DNA of 64,000 bases, taken from contig NZ_CP012914.1 in the NCBI RefSeq assembly GCF_001315015.1, positions 2,724,501 to 2,788,500 on the forward strand, read 5' to 3'. Shown here piece after piece: positions 52,512 through 61,753 of the stretch. Both the position numbers and the translations under genes were made by a program. Under the pieces are notes generated by a model. That model saw only the letters and a program-made list of their open reading frames with translations. It was not told the DNA's origin and searched no databases. Numbering within the stretch: the stretch's first letter is position 1; each line of letters starts with the position of its first letter. The stretch is from Azospirillum brasilense (lineage in GTDB: Bacteria; Pseudomonadota; Alphaproteobacteria; Azospirillales; Azospirillaceae).

Positions 52512-52897
52512 GAAAACCTCGGGGGTGGAACGTCGTGAAGCCGGCTTTTTGACCGGTCTCACATAGGCCCGAAGCAAGTTTCTGTCAACGAGACCCGCCC
52601 CTTTGCCCGGCCCTTTGAGGGGGCATCGCGGGGGTGTCGGCCCTGCCGGGGGTGTGGATCGGCGTGTGGCACGCCCTGGAAGCACCACCGTTCCGCCGCC
52701 ATATCGCCTTGAACACGGTCGAAGCAGGGCGTCATGGCCACGCATCACGACCGCTTGCCCCGCGCTGCGAACCCATGCTTAATCCCCCGCGGATTCGGGC
52801 GCGGGGCCGGATCGTCCGTACAGCCGCCGCCAATCATAAGACGTTCTGTCATGCCATTGACCGTGACAAGACACATCCGCCGGAAGGAAAAGACTCC
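52512..52897. other. 386-base divergent promoter gap between secA and the parvulin gene
   Basis: No gene is visible. The gap must hold both promoters. The 3' half, near 52830-52870, contains CCATTGACCGTGACAAGACAC, a possible -35-containing stretch, without a clear -10. G-rich and C-rich runs near 52600-52650 could fold but match no known element. Confidence 0.5.
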
Positions 52898-53845
52898 ATG
52901 GTGAATCGAGTGTTCCGCGCCGCCCTGCTGTCGATGGCCGCCTGCGGCCTCGCGCTGGCCGCACACGCCCAGACTCCGGCGCCGACTCCGGCTCCCGCGG
53001 CCACGCCCGCCCCCGCCGCTCAGGCCGCTCCCGCCCCGGCGGACGCCGATCCGGTGGTGGCGCGCGTCAACGGCGAGGCGGTCCACCGCTCCGACGTCCA
53101 GCGCATGGTCGCCCAGCTCCCGCCGCAGGTGCAGCAGATGCCGCTGGAGATGATCTACCCGGCGGTGATCGAGCAGCTCGTGAACTCGAAGCTGGTGGCC
53201 GAGGCCGGCTACAAGGCCAACCTCGCCGGCACGCCGGAGGTCAAGGACGAGATCAAGCGCGCCGAGGAGCGCGCGGTGCAGCGCGCCTACATCCAGAAGG
53301 AAGTGCAGTCGCGCATCACCCCGGCCAAGCTGGACGAGGCCTATCAGGCCTTCCTGAAGCAGAACCCGGCCCAGGAAGAGGTCAAGGCCGCCCACATCCT
53401 CGTCGAGAAGGAGGATGAGGCCAAGGCGATCATCGCCCAGCTCAAGAAGGGCGGCGACTTCGCCAAGCTGGCCAAGGAGAAGTCCAAGGACCCGGTGGCC
53501 GCCGAACAGGGCGGCGATCTCGGCTACTTCACCAAGGACACGATGGTCGAGCCCTTCGCCGACGCCGCCTTCGCCATGAAGAAGGGCGAGGTGAGCAAGG
53601 AGCCGGTGAAGACGCAGTTCGGCTGGCACATCATCAAGGTCGAGGACAAGCGCACCCAGCCGCAGCCGTCCCTGGACGAGGTGAAGCCGCAGCTCGAGCA
53701 GCAGCTCAGCAAGGACATCGTGACCAACGTCGTCGACGACCTGCGCAAGGTCGCCAAGGTCGAGACCTTCCAGCTCGACGGCTCGCCGATGCCGAAGGAA
53801 GAGGCCGCGCCGGCCCCGAAGGCCGAAGAGCCGAAGAAGAACTAA
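52898..53845 (+). CDS. parvulin-type periplasmic peptidyl-prolyl isomerase
   Basis: 315 residues from ATG 52898, with GGAAGG ten bases upstream. The signal peptide ends at AAHAQ (residue 26) and is followed by a Pro/Ala linker. Residues 55-155 are a SurA/PrsA-like chaperone helical region, and residues about 165-260 the rotamase domain: VKAAHILVEKEDEAKAI, KEKSKDPVAAEQGGDLGYF and VKTQFGWHIIKVED. It assists folding of exported proteins in the periplasm. The disordered Lys/Glu/Pro tail is short. It is divergent from secA, which fits a role in the same export route. Confidence 0.93.
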   Translation: MVNRVFRAALLSMAACGLALAAHAQTPAPTPAPAATPAPAAQAAPAPADADPVVARVNGEAVHRSDVQRMVAQLPPQVQQMPLEMIYPAVIEQLVNSKLVAEAGYKANLAGTPEVKDEIKRAEERAVQRAYIQKEVQSRITPAKLDEAYQAFLKQNPAQEEVKAAHILVEKEDEAKAIIAQLKKGGDFAKLAKEKSKDPVAAEQGGDLGYFTKDTMVEPFADAAFAMKKGEVSKEPVKTQFGWHIIKVEDKRTQPQPSLDEVKPQLEQQLSKDIVTNVVDDLRKVAKVETFQLDGSPMPKEEAAPAPKAEEPKKN

Positions 53846-53858
53846 AGCTCCGGCACCG

Positions 53859-53973
53859 GTTGCCCCCACCCTTCCCACGGCTGACGCCGCGGGCCCCTTC
53901 CCTCCCCCGCTGCGCGGGAGAGGGAGACAATCCCCTCCCCTGCGAAGCGGGGGAGGGTTAGGGAGGGGGCAAG
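53859..53973. repeat. 115-base palindromic intergenic repeat
   Basis: It starts with GTTGCCCCCACCCT and ends AGGGAGGGGGCAAG, the near reverse complement. Inside are two hairpins built on CCCTCCCCCGCTGCGCGGGAG and CCCCTCCCCTGCGAAGCGGG. The same 14-base start word is found at 63571. It lies in the gap between the parvulin gene and argJ and begins 14 bases after the stop. It looks like a REP/BIME-type element and may act as a transcription or mRNA-stability signal. Confidence 0.75.
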
Positions 53974-54035
53974 CGCCTTGCATCCCAATCACCGTCCAAC
54001 ACCCCCCGCTCCACCAGCCCCACGAGCCCGTCCCC

Positions 54036-55274
54036 ATGGCCACGACCGTCTCCCCCTTGGCACCCGCCGGCTTCCCGACGCTCCCGCCCGTGGCGGGCGT
54101 GCGCATCGCCACCGCCAACAGCGGCATCCGATACAAGGGCCGCGACGACCTGATGCTGGCCGTGCTTGACGAGGGCACGACGGTGGCCGGGGTGCTGACC
54201 AAGTCGCTGACCTGCTCCGCCCCGGTGATCTGGTGCCGCGACAGCCTGCCCCGCGGCTCGGCCCGCGCGGTCGTGGTCAACGCCGGCAACGCCAACGCCT
54301 TCACCGGCAAGGCCGGCGACGCCACCGTCCAGGCGACCGTCGAGGCCGCCGCCAGGATCGCCGGCTGCGCCACCGACGAGGTCTACGTCGCCTCCACCGG
54401 CGTGATCGGCATCCCGCTGGCCGCCGACGCCATCGCCAAGGTCCTGCCGGGCATGGTGCCGGCGCTGAAGAACGATTCGGCGGCGCTGGAGGCCGGGGCG
54501 CGGGCCATCATGACCACCGACACCTTCGCCAAGGGCTCGACCCGTCAGGTCGCCATCGGCGGGACGACGGTGACGATCAGCGGCTTCGCCAAGGGCTCCG
54601 GCATGATCGCCCCGGACATGGCGACCATGCTGGGCTTCCTCTTCACCGACGCGGCCATCGCCGCCCCGGCGCTGCAGTCCATGCTGTCGGAGTTCACCGA
54701 GCGCAGCTTCAACGCCATCACCGTGGACGGCGACACCTCGACCAGCGACACGCTGCTGTTGTTCGCCACCGGCAAGGCCGGCAACGCCCCGGTGACCGAC
54801 GCCCGGGCGCCGGAGCTCACCGATTTCCGCAAGGCGCTGGAGGAGGTGATGCTCGACCTCGCGCTGCAGATCGTGCGCGACGGCGAGGGGGCGACCAAGT
54901 TCGTCTCGATCACGCTGGTCGGCGCCGAGAACGACGTGGCCGCCAAGCGCATCGCGCTCACCGTCGCCAACTCCCCGCTGGTCAAGACCGCGCTGGCCGG
55001 CGAGGACGCCAACTGGGGCCGCATCGTCGCCGCCATCGGGCGGGCCGGCGAGCGGGCCGACCGCGACCTCATCAAGATCACCATCGGCGGCACGCTGATC
55101 TGCGCCGAGGGCATGGAGGTTCCGGGCTACGACGAGGCGCCGGTCGCCGCCCACATGAAGGGCCAGGAGATCGACGTCCACATCGACCTGGGCATCGGCA
55201 CCGGCAAGTCCCGTGTCTGGACCTGCGACCTGACCCACGGCTACATCGACATCAACGGCTCCTACCGGAGCTGA
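54036..55274 (+). CDS. argJ: bifunctional ornithine acetyltransferase / N-acetylglutamate synthase
   Basis: 412 residues from ATG 54036. The cleavage and nucleophile motif KGSGMIAPDMATMLGFLFTD (Thr in ATML) divides the alpha and beta chains. Other ArgJ signatures are VVNAGNANAFTG and TVDGDTSTSDT. It transfers acetyl from acetylornithine to glutamate, closing the acetyl cycle of arginine biosynthesis, and in many bacteria also makes N-acetylglutamate from acetyl-CoA. A GNAT acetyltransferase and a MutT gene follow at 16 bases and with one base of overlap, so the three are one operon. Confidence 0.97.
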   Translation: MATTVSPLAPAGFPTLPPVAGVRIATANSGIRYKGRDDLMLAVLDEGTTVAGVLTKSLTCSAPVIWCRDSLPRGSARAVVVNAGNANAFTGKAGDATVQATVEAAARIAGCATDEVYVASTGVIGIPLAADAIAKVLPGMVPALKNDSAALEAGARAIMTTDTFAKGSTRQVAIGGTTVTISGFAKGSGMIAPDMATMLGFLFTDAAIAAPALQSMLSEFTERSFNAITVDGDTSTSDTLLLFATGKAGNAPVTDARAPELTDFRKALEEVMLDLALQIVRDGEGATKFVSITLVGAENDVAAKRIALTVANSPLVKTALAGEDANWGRIVAAIGRAGERADRDLIKITIGGTLICAEGMEVPGYDEAPVAAHMKGQEIDVHIDLGIGTGKSRVWTCDLTHGYIDINGSYRS

Positions 55275-55290
55275 GATCGAAGCGGAGACC

Positions 55291-55809
55291 ATGACCGGCG
55301 CGCCCCTGCCCGACCGCCTCGACACGGCGCGGCTGACGCTCCGCCCCTTCCGCATGGAGGATGTGGAGCGTTTCGTTCCGCTGATCGGGGAGTGGGAGGT
55401 GGCGCGCTGGCTCGCCCGCGTGCCCCATCCCTACGGCCTGGAGGACGGGCGCGTCTGGGTCGCCCTGGCCGCCCGCAACCGGGCGGAGCGCGCGTCGCTC
55501 GACCTGCTGGCGGTCCGCAAAGACGACGCACAGCCGGTGGGCGGCATCGGCGTGATCCTGGCGGACGGCGAGGTCGGCTATTGGCTGGGCCGGCCGCACC
55601 AGGGCATCGGCTATGGCACGGAGATGCTGCGGGCCATCGTCCCCGCCGCCTTCGCGCTGGGCCTGCCCCGCCTGTGGGCGCGGACCGCGCCGGACAACCG
55701 CCGCTCCCGCCGCGTGCTGGAGACGGTCGGCTTCCTGCCGCTCGACGCCTCCGACCACTATGAACTGACCGCCGGACGCTGGCGGTTCCTCACCCAGGAG
55801 ACCGCGTGA
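55291..55809 (+). CDS. GNAT-family (RimJ/RimL-like) N-acetyltransferase
   Basis: 172 residues from ATG 55291. It follows the RimJ/RimL plan: RLTLRPFRMEDVERFVPLI at the start, the acetyl-CoA-binding region GEVGYWLGRPHQGIGYGTEML and the final RTAPDNRRSRRVLETVGFLP. The substrate may be a ribosomal protein or a small amine. It is the middle gene of argJ-GNAT-mutT. Confidence 0.92.
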   Translation: MTGAPLPDRLDTARLTLRPFRMEDVERFVPLIGEWEVARWLARVPHPYGLEDGRVWVALAARNRAERASLDLLAVRKDDAQPVGGIGVILADGEVGYWLGRPHQGIGYGTEMLRAIVPAAFALGLPRLWARTAPDNRRSRRVLETVGFLPLDASDHYELTAGRWRFLTQETA

Positions 55810-56252
55810 TGCCGGCCTGCTTCGATCCCTCCTCCACCCCGGCCCCCGGTTCGCTGCCGACCCTGCTGGTCGTCGCGGTGGCCCTGGTGGACGCCGACGG
55901 CCGCGTCCTGCTGGCCCAGCGCCCGCCCGGCAAGTCGCTGGCCGGGCTGTGGGAGTTTCCCGGCGGCAAGGTCGACGCGGGTGAGACCCCGGAAGCCGCC
56001 CTGGTCCGCGAACTGAAGGAGGAGCTGGGCATCGACACGGCGGCGAGTTGCCTCGCTCCCTTCACCTTCGCCTCGCACAGCTACGAAAAATTCCACCTGC
56101 TGATGCCGCTGTTCGTCTGCCGCGTCTGGGAGGGCGACGTGATGGCGCGCGAGGGGCAAAAGCTCGCCTGGGTCTACCCGAACCGCATGGGCGACTACCC
56201 CATGCCCCCCGCCGATGTGCCGCTGGTGGCGATGCTGCGCGACCTGTTGTAG
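55809..56252 (+). CDS. mutT: MutT-type NUDIX (deoxy)nucleoside triphosphate pyrophosphohydrolase
   Basis: 147 residues from ATG 55809, which shares one base with the previous stop; a GTG lies one codon earlier. The NUDIX box is perfect, GGKVDAGETPEAALVRELKEELGI at about residues 55-78. The sequence order (VVAVALVDADGRVLLAQRPPGKSLAGLWEFPGG) is that of MutT/CTP pyrophosphohydrolases that remove 8-oxo-dGTP or related nucleotides. It ends the argJ operon. Confidence 0.92.
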   Translation: MPACFDPSSTPAPGSLPTLLVVAVALVDADGRVLLAQRPPGKSLAGLWEFPGGKVDAGETPEAALVRELKEELGIDTAASCLAPFTFASHSYEKFHLLMPLFVCRVWEGDVMAREGQKLAWVYPNRMGDYPMPPADVPLVAMLRDLL

Positions 56253-56460
56253 CCGGCCGAAGAACGCCACGGTTTTTCCCGCATCGCGCGATGCGCCACC
56301 CTTGTCCCCACGTTCTTTCCGGATTGCGACTTCACGAATCGGGTGATCTGTGCCACATCATAGCCGTCGCGTTCGGGATCGCATCCCGGCCACCAGATTC
56401 TGACCCGAACACCAGATTCCAAATCGTCCAGAGACGGACCCGCATCTGAACCGCATCGGC

Positions 56461-58389
56461 GTGGACTCGCTCTTCAATCTCAAGGCCCCTCCGGCGGAGC
56501 CGGCCCAGGACCCTGACGGCAACCCCGCCCTGGAGGTGCTGCGATCGGTCTTCGGCTATTCCGCCTTCCGCGGGCAGCAGGCCGACATCATCGCCCACGT
56601 CATCCGTGGCGGCGACGCGCTCGTCCTCATGCCCACCGGCGGCGGCAAGTCGCTGTGCTATCAGGTGCCGGCTCTGGTGCGCGACGGCGTGACGGTGGTG
56701 GTCTCCCCGCTGATCGCGCTGATGCGGGATCAGGTGACGGCGCTGCGCGAGCTGGGCGTGCGGGCGGCCTTCCTCAACTCCTCCCTCGACGCCGCCGAGG
56801 CGCGCGAGGTGGAGCGGGCCATGGTCCGCGGCGAGATCGACCTCGTCTACGTGGCGCCGGAACGTCTGGTCACCCCGCGCTTCCTCGACCTGCTGGACCG
56901 CACCAAGCTCGCCCTTTTCGCGCTGGACGAGGCGCATTGCGTCAGCCAGTGGGGCCACGACTTCCGGCCCGAGTATCTCCAGCTCTCCATCCTGCACGAG
57001 CGGCACCCGACCGTGCCGCGCGTCGCGCTGACCGCCACGGCGGACGCGCAGACCCGCGCCGAGATCAAGGACAAGCTGGGGCTGACCGAGGCCCGCGTCT
57101 TCCTGTCCAGCTTCGACCGGCCCAACATCACCTACCGCGTCGTCCCGAAGAAGAGCGAGCGTCAGCAGATGTTGGCCTTCCTGCGGGAGAACCACCCCGA
57201 GGACGCCGGCATCATCTATTGCATGTCGCGGGCGAAGGTCGAGGACACGGCCAACTGGCTGAACCAGCAGGGGCGGGAGGCGCTTCCCTACCACGCCGGG
57301 CTGCCGTCCGAGGTGCGCGAGGCGAACCAGGACCTGTTCATCAAGGGCGAGGGCATCGTCATGGTGGCGACGGTGGCCTTCGGCATGGGCATCGACAAGC
57401 CGAACGTGCGCTTCGTCTGCCACCTCGACCCGCCCAAGAGCCTGGAAGCCTATTACCAGGAAACCGGCCGCGCCGGGCGCGACGGCCTGCCCGCCGACGC
57501 CTGGATGAGCTACGGCATGGCCGACGTGGTGGGCTTGCGCCAGATGCTGGAGCAGTCGGAGGCCGGCGATTCCCACCGCCGCGTCGAGCGCTCCAAGCTG
57601 GAGGCGCTGCTCGGCTTCTGCGAGACCTCCGCCTGCCGGCGCAAGGTGCTGCTGAACTATTTCGGCGAGACGCTGGAGGCGCCCTGCGGCAACTGCGACA
57701 CCTGCCTGGAGCCGGTGGAGACCTGGGACGGCACCGTCGCCGCGCAGAAGGCCCTGTCGGCGGTCTACCGCACCGGCCAGCGCTACGGCGCCGGGCACCT
57801 GATCGACGTGCTGCTCGGCAACGCGACGGAGAAGGTGGCGCAGCAGGCCCACGACGCGCTGAAGACCTTCGGCTGCGGCAAGGAGCTGTCCAAGGCGGAA
57901 TGGCAGTCGGTCTACCGGCAGCTCGTCGCCGCCGGCTACCTGACGGTCGATCTGGAGGGTTATGGCGGCTTCCGCCTGACCGACGCCGGCATCCCGGTCA
58001 TCAAGGGCCAGCAGACGGTCAAGCTGCGCAAGGACCCGGTGGTGGAGAAGCGCCGCGGCGTCCACGACGCGCTGCGCCGCCACGTCTCCCGCGGCGGCTC
58101 CGCCCCCTCCGGCGGCCTGTCCGGCGAGGGCGTGTCGCGGGCCGGGGCGCGCGGCGCCCTGTCGCCCGCCGACGACGCGCTGTGGCACGCGCTGAAGGAC
58201 TGCCGCACCGAGCTGGCCCGCGCGCAGGGGGTGCCGCCCTACGTGATCTTCCACGACAGCACCCTGCTGGAGATGGTCGCGACGCGCCCGACGGACCGCG
58301 CCGCCTTCGCCCGCCTGCCCGGCGTCGGCGCCCGCAAGCTGGAGCGTTATGCCGACCCCTTTTTGGACGTCATCCGCCAGAAAGGATAA
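56461..58389 (+). CDS. recQ: ATP-dependent DNA helicase RecQ
   Basis: 642 residues from GTG 56461 (no strong ribosome site; the start rests on the conserved opening MDSLFNLKAPP and the motif GYSAFRGQQADII). Helicase motifs: MPTGGGKSLCYQ (I), LDEAHCVSQWGHDFRPEY (II), and YYQETGRAGRDG (VI). The RecQ zinc domain has CETSACRRKVLLNYFGE with CGNCDTC, then a winged helix and a C-terminal HRDC domain (DALWHALKDCRTELARAQG to the end). It unwinds DNA 3'-5' in recombination and fork repair. A 208-base gap separates it from mutT. Confidence 0.96.
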   Translation: MDSLFNLKAPPAEPAQDPDGNPALEVLRSVFGYSAFRGQQADIIAHVIRGGDALVLMPTGGGKSLCYQVPALVRDGVTVVVSPLIALMRDQVTALRELGVRAAFLNSSLDAAEAREVERAMVRGEIDLVYVAPERLVTPRFLDLLDRTKLALFALDEAHCVSQWGHDFRPEYLQLSILHERHPTVPRVALTATADAQTRAEIKDKLGLTEARVFLSSFDRPNITYRVVPKKSERQQMLAFLRENHPEDAGIIYCMSRAKVEDTANWLNQQGREALPYHAGLPSEVREANQDLFIKGEGIVMVATVAFGMGIDKPNVRFVCHLDPPKSLEAYYQETGRAGRDGLPADAWMSYGMADVVGLRQMLEQSEAGDSHRRVERSKLEALLGFCETSACRRKVLLNYFGETLEAPCGNCDTCLEPVETWDGTVAAQKALSAVYRTGQRYGAGHLIDVLLGNATEKVAQQAHDALKTFGCGKELSKAEWQSVYRQLVAAGYLTVDLEGYGGFRLTDAGIPVIKGQQTVKLRKDPVVEKRRGVHDALRRHVSRGGSAPSGGLSGEGVSRAGARGALSPADDALWHALKDCRTELARAQGVPPYVIFHDSTLLEMVATRPTDRAAFARLPGVGARKLERYADPFLDVIRQKG

Positions 58390-58470
58390 TTTTATCCATC
58401 TCCCAAAAAAGCGCTTGCGCCGGTCCGCCCCCGCGGTTAATTTCCGCGCCCACGACGCACCGACGTCGGC

Positions 58471-58545
<75 letters not shown>

Positions 58546-58549
58546 CTCT

Positions 58550-58584
58550 AAGGCCCTGGAAGGTAACGCCTTCCGGGGCCTTTC
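58550..58584 (+). terminator. hairpin terminator after tRNA-Thr
   Basis: AAGGCCC and GGAAGG pair with CCTTCC and GGGGCCTT around TAACG, followed by TCC. It begins five bases past the tRNA CCA end. Confidence 0.65.
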
Positions 58585-58627
58585 CATATGTGGCATGACT
58601 CATCGCGCCCTTTTCCCAGCAAGGCCG

Positions 58628-60205
58628 ATGCCCCAACCGCCCACCCTCACCGACCTCGCCGCCGCGTTGCGCCGGCCCGTGACGAGCGGGCACGACCTGA
58701 AGGCCATCGAGACGCTCTGCGAAACCTTTCGCGACCGGCCCAGGGCCGAGCGGGCGCGGGCGGCGCGGGAGTTGCCCCGGCTGGCGCGGGGAGCGGACAC
58801 CGTCCTGCTGCTGTCGGCCATGGCCGCCGTCTCCGGCGACCTGCGCTATTACGACGAGTTGCTCGACGCGGTGGAGGGCAACATCGCGCAATCCGGGCTG
58901 GAGGGGCTGCTGCACATCCACGCCGGCATCGGGCGCCAACTCTTCCTGATGCGCATGAACCCGGCGAGCCGCCCCGGCTTCTTCGAGGAGCGGCAATTCC
59001 CCTTCTACCGCCGCATCCTCGACGAGATCCGCCGCCGTCAAGCCATCGTCCCACCCGCACGCCTGGCCGGGGAAGCGGACACCGGGCGGGTTGTGCTGGT
59101 GACCAACCAGTTCCTGTCGCTGCGCCACCAGCCGTCGCGCGACCTGTTGTCCTACGCCGCCCTGCTGGAGGACCGCTGCGGGCGGGAGGTGGTCATCCTC
59201 AACACCAACATCATGCCGACGGAGGTGCACAGCCTGTTCGTGCCCTCCTTCGCGGCGTCGGTGGAGCCCGCCTTCTCCGGCGACCAGCGGATCGAGGCGG
59301 ACGGGCGTACCTACCGGATGCTATCCTCGGTCGAGCCCTGCGTCAGCCCCGGAAAGATCGCCGGGTTCCTGAAGGCCGTCGCGGCGCTCGATCCCGACGC
59401 TGTGCTGTCGCTCGGCGGGTCCTGCGTCGTGGCCGACCTGATGGCCGGGACGCGCCCCTCCCTGTGCATCCCCACAACCACCGGAGCCACCCTGTCGCTC
59501 GCCGACATCGTGCTGGATTTCGGTGGCGGCGTGGCACCAGACCACGGGCCGCTGGCCCGGTCCTGGCGGCCTTTCCGCTTCCTGCATTCGTTGGCCGGGG
59601 CCACCCCGAGGAAACAAGGATCGCGCGCCGCCCTCGGGCTCGATGACGGCGCCTTCGTCTGCGCCGTCGTCGGCAACCGGCTGGACGAAGAGGCGGACGG
59701 CGCCTTCCTCGCCATGCTGGAGGCGCTGTTCGACCGCGCGCCGCGTGCCGTCGCCGTCTTCGCCGGGCACGCCGATGCCCTGACCCGGCGGCTGGCCGCG
59801 TCGCGCCACGCCGGGCGGCTGCTCTGCCTGGGCTATGTGTCGGACATCGGCGCCCTGCTGGCGGTCTGCGACGCCTATGTGAATCCCCGGCGGACCGGCG
59901 GGGGCGCCAGCGCCGCCGAGGCCCTGGCCGCCGGGGCGGTGCCGCTGTCGCTTCCCGGCGGCGACGTCGCCAGCGTCGTCGGTCCGCGCTTCATCCACCC
60001 CGACTACGACGCCTTCGTCGAGCGGCTGGCCGCTCTGGCCGCCGATCCCGCCGCCTTGGCCGCCGCCGCCGCGGAGGCCCGCGTCCAAGGGTCGCGGCGA
60101 ACCGGGCCGGAGGAGGCCGCCGCCGACCTGTCGCGCTATCTCGACGAGGCGGCGGCGCTGTTCCGCGACCGGCGGTCCTTGACGGAGGGATCGGGGGAGG
60201 ATTGA
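58628..60205 (+). CDS. glycosyltransferase-like protein, GT-B type
   Basis: 525 residues from ATG 58628, with AAGG four bases upstream (an ATG at 58595 would add 11 residues). The N-terminal half has no recognisable domain. The C-terminal half is GT-B-like: LGLDDGAFVCAVVGNRLDEE, RLLCLGYVSDIGALLAVCDAYVNPRRTGGG and ASAAEALAAGAVPLSLPGGDVASVVG, the E-x7-E-like nucleotide-sugar region of family 4 or 41 glycosyltransferases. The donor and acceptor are unknown. It is a stand-alone gene after tRNA-Thr. Confidence 0.8.
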   Translation: MPQPPTLTDLAAALRRPVTSGHDLKAIETLCETFRDRPRAERARAARELPRLARGADTVLLLSAMAAVSGDLRYYDELLDAVEGNIAQSGLEGLLHIHAGIGRQLFLMRMNPASRPGFFEERQFPFYRRILDEIRRRQAIVPPARLAGEADTGRVVLVTNQFLSLRHQPSRDLLSYAALLEDRCGREVVILNTNIMPTEVHSLFVPSFAASVEPAFSGDQRIEADGRTYRMLSSVEPCVSPGKIAGFLKAVAALDPDAVLSLGGSCVVADLMAGTRPSLCIPTTTGATLSLADIVLDFGGGVAPDHGPLARSWRPFRFLHSLAGATPRKQGSRAALGLDDGAFVCAVVGNRLDEEADGAFLAMLEALFDRAPRAVAVFAGHADALTRRLAASRHAGRLLCLGYVSDIGALLAVCDAYVNPRRTGGGASAAEALAAGAVPLSLPGGDVASVVGPRFIHPDYDAFVERLAALAADPAALAAAAAEARVQGSRRTGPEEAAADLSRYLDEAAALFRDRRSLTEGSGED

Positions 60206-60258
60206 TCCGGGCCGGCGCCGTCAACCGCTTTATCGCACAGGCGGAGCAAACTCCCGGC

Positions 60259-60287
60259 TTGCTTTGGCGCCGGTGCCTTTCCAATAT
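60259..60287 (+). promoter_or_regulatory. candidate promoter of the RGDGP-repeat protein gene
   Basis: TTGCTT (60259-60264) and CAATAT (60282-60287) are spaced 17 bases apart. A 7-bp hairpin GGCGTCC/GGACGCC follows at 60305-60322 in the predicted leader. The match is moderate. Confidence 0.35.
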
Positions 60288-60360
60288 TCCGCGCTCCCCG
60301 ACCGGGCGTCCGCTGGGACGCCACGGCGGGTGTCTTATTTTCTGCAACGAGGACCTTTTC

Positions 60361-60789
60361 ATGCGCGCCTTCGACGGCCAGCATTCCGACAACGTCGCCA
60401 TCAAGCGCACGCGGGAGCAGAAGCAGCTTCAGCTCCAGCAGTTGAAGGAGCAGCTCGCCACCCTGAAGTCCCACGCGGCCCCGGCGATCCGTGAAGCGCT
60501 GGTGAAGCGCATCGCCGAGCTGGACGCGGAGATGCGCCAGCCGCCGAAGCCGCCGCGCGAAGGCCGCGGCGACGGTCCCCGTGGCGAGGGGCGCGGCCCC
60601 CGTGGCGATGGCCCACGCGGTGATGGTCCCCGTGGTGATGGCCCCCGCGGCGACCGCCCGCGCCGCGAGGGCTTCTCCCGCAGCGAGAGCTTCCGGTCGG
60701 ACGGTCCCCGTGGTGACGGTCCGCGCGGCGAGGGTTCCCGTGGCGATGGCCCACTTTCGCCCTTCGCCTCCCCGCGCCGCCGCGGCTGA
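60361..60789 (+). CDS. small disordered protein with RGDGP repeats
   Basis: 142 residues from ATG 60361. Residues 1-60 are an amphipathic helical, coiled-coil-like segment (REQKQLQLQQLKEQLATLK and ALVKRIAELDAEM). Residues 65-135 are a low-complexity array of about a dozen (R)GDGP or GEG units encoded by imperfect 15-base repeats. Such Arg/Gly/Asp-rich tails often bind RNA or form condensates, but no domain is recognised. It has a candidate promoter and is followed by the EamA gene after 46 bases. Confidence 0.75.
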   Translation: MRAFDGQHSDNVAIKRTREQKQLQLQQLKEQLATLKSHAAPAIREALVKRIAELDAEMRQPPKPPREGRGDGPRGEGRGPRGDGPRGDGPRGDGPRGDRPRREGFSRSESFRSDGPRGDGPRGEGSRGDGPLSPFASPRRRG

Positions 60790-60835
60790 GCCGCGGAACC
60801 CACCTTGATGCGTCCAGCCCGATGAGTCGCCAGCC

Positions 60836-61750
60836 GTGAGCGAAAACGCCACCCCCGCCCGTCGCCGCCTGTTCGATCAGGCGTGGCTCCTGATGATGTT
60901 GCCGCCGCTGTTCTGGTCCAGCAACGCCGTCCTGGGCCGCGCGGTGTCGGGCGAGGTGCCGCCGGTCGGGCTGGCCTTCTGGCGCTGGACGCTGGGGATG
61001 CTGCTGGTGCTGCCCTTCGCGTGGCGGCACCTGCGGCATGACGCGCGGGCGCTGGCCGCCCAATGGCCGGTCGTGCTTCTGCTGTCCGCGCTGGGCATCG
61101 CCGTCTTCAACACCTTTCTCTATGTGGGTCTGCACACCACCACGGCGCTGAACGCGGTGATGATGCAGTCCTCCATGCCGGTGCTGATCGTGCTGATGAG
61201 CCTGGCCCTGTTCGGCGACCGGGTGACCCCGCTGCAAGGGGTGGGCATCGCCGTGTCGCTGGCCGGCGCCCTGACGCTGATCGCGCGGGGCGACCCGGCG
61301 GTGCTGATCGGGCTGCAACTCGCCGCCGGGGATTTGTGGGTGCTGGCGGCGGTGCTCGGCTACGCCGCCTACACCGCCCTGCTGCGCCGCCGCCCGGCGG
61401 TGCATGGCCTCAGCTTCATCGCCGTCACCTTCGCGGGCGGCGCGGCCATGCTGCTGCCCTTCTACCTGTGGGAAAGCGTCGGCGGGAACCCCATGCCGAT
61501 CACCCCGACGGCGCTGGGGGCGATCGCCTACGTGGCGCTGTTCCCGTCGATCGCCGCCTATCTCTGCTTCAACCGCGCCGTGGCGCTGGTCGGCGCCAAC
61601 ACGGCGGGGATGTGCATCCATCTGATGCCCGTGTTCGGAAGCATCCTCGCCATCCTGTTCCTCGGCGAGCAGCCCCACCTCTACCACGCCGCCGGCATCG
61701 GCCTGATCGCGGCGGGCATCCTGCTGGCAACCCGCCGCGCCAAGGCCTGA
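60836..61750 (+). CDS. EamA/DMT-superfamily transporter
   Basis: 304 residues from GTG 60836. Ten TM helices in two EamA repeats: LLMMLPPLFWSSNAVLGRAV opens the first, and LWVLAAVLGYAAYTALLRR opens the second. The late motif AYLCFNRAVALVGANTAGMCIHLMPVFGSILAILFLGE is typical of the DMT family. It probably exports a metabolite or amino acid. Its stop is three bases from the convergent TRAP large-subunit stop. Confidence 0.92.
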   Translation: MSENATPARRRLFDQAWLLMMLPPLFWSSNAVLGRAVSGEVPPVGLAFWRWTLGMLLVLPFAWRHLRHDARALAAQWPVVLLLSALGIAVFNTFLYVGLHTTTALNAVMMQSSMPVLIVLMSLALFGDRVTPLQGVGIAVSLAGALTLIARGDPAVLIGLQLAAGDLWVLAAVLGYAAYTALLRRRPAVHGLSFIAVTFAGGAAMLLPFYLWESVGGNPMPITPTALGAIAYVALFPSIAAYLCFNRAVALVGANTAGMCIHLMPVFGSILAILFLGEQPHLYHAAGIGLIAAGILLATRRAKA

Positions 61751-61753
61751 CGG

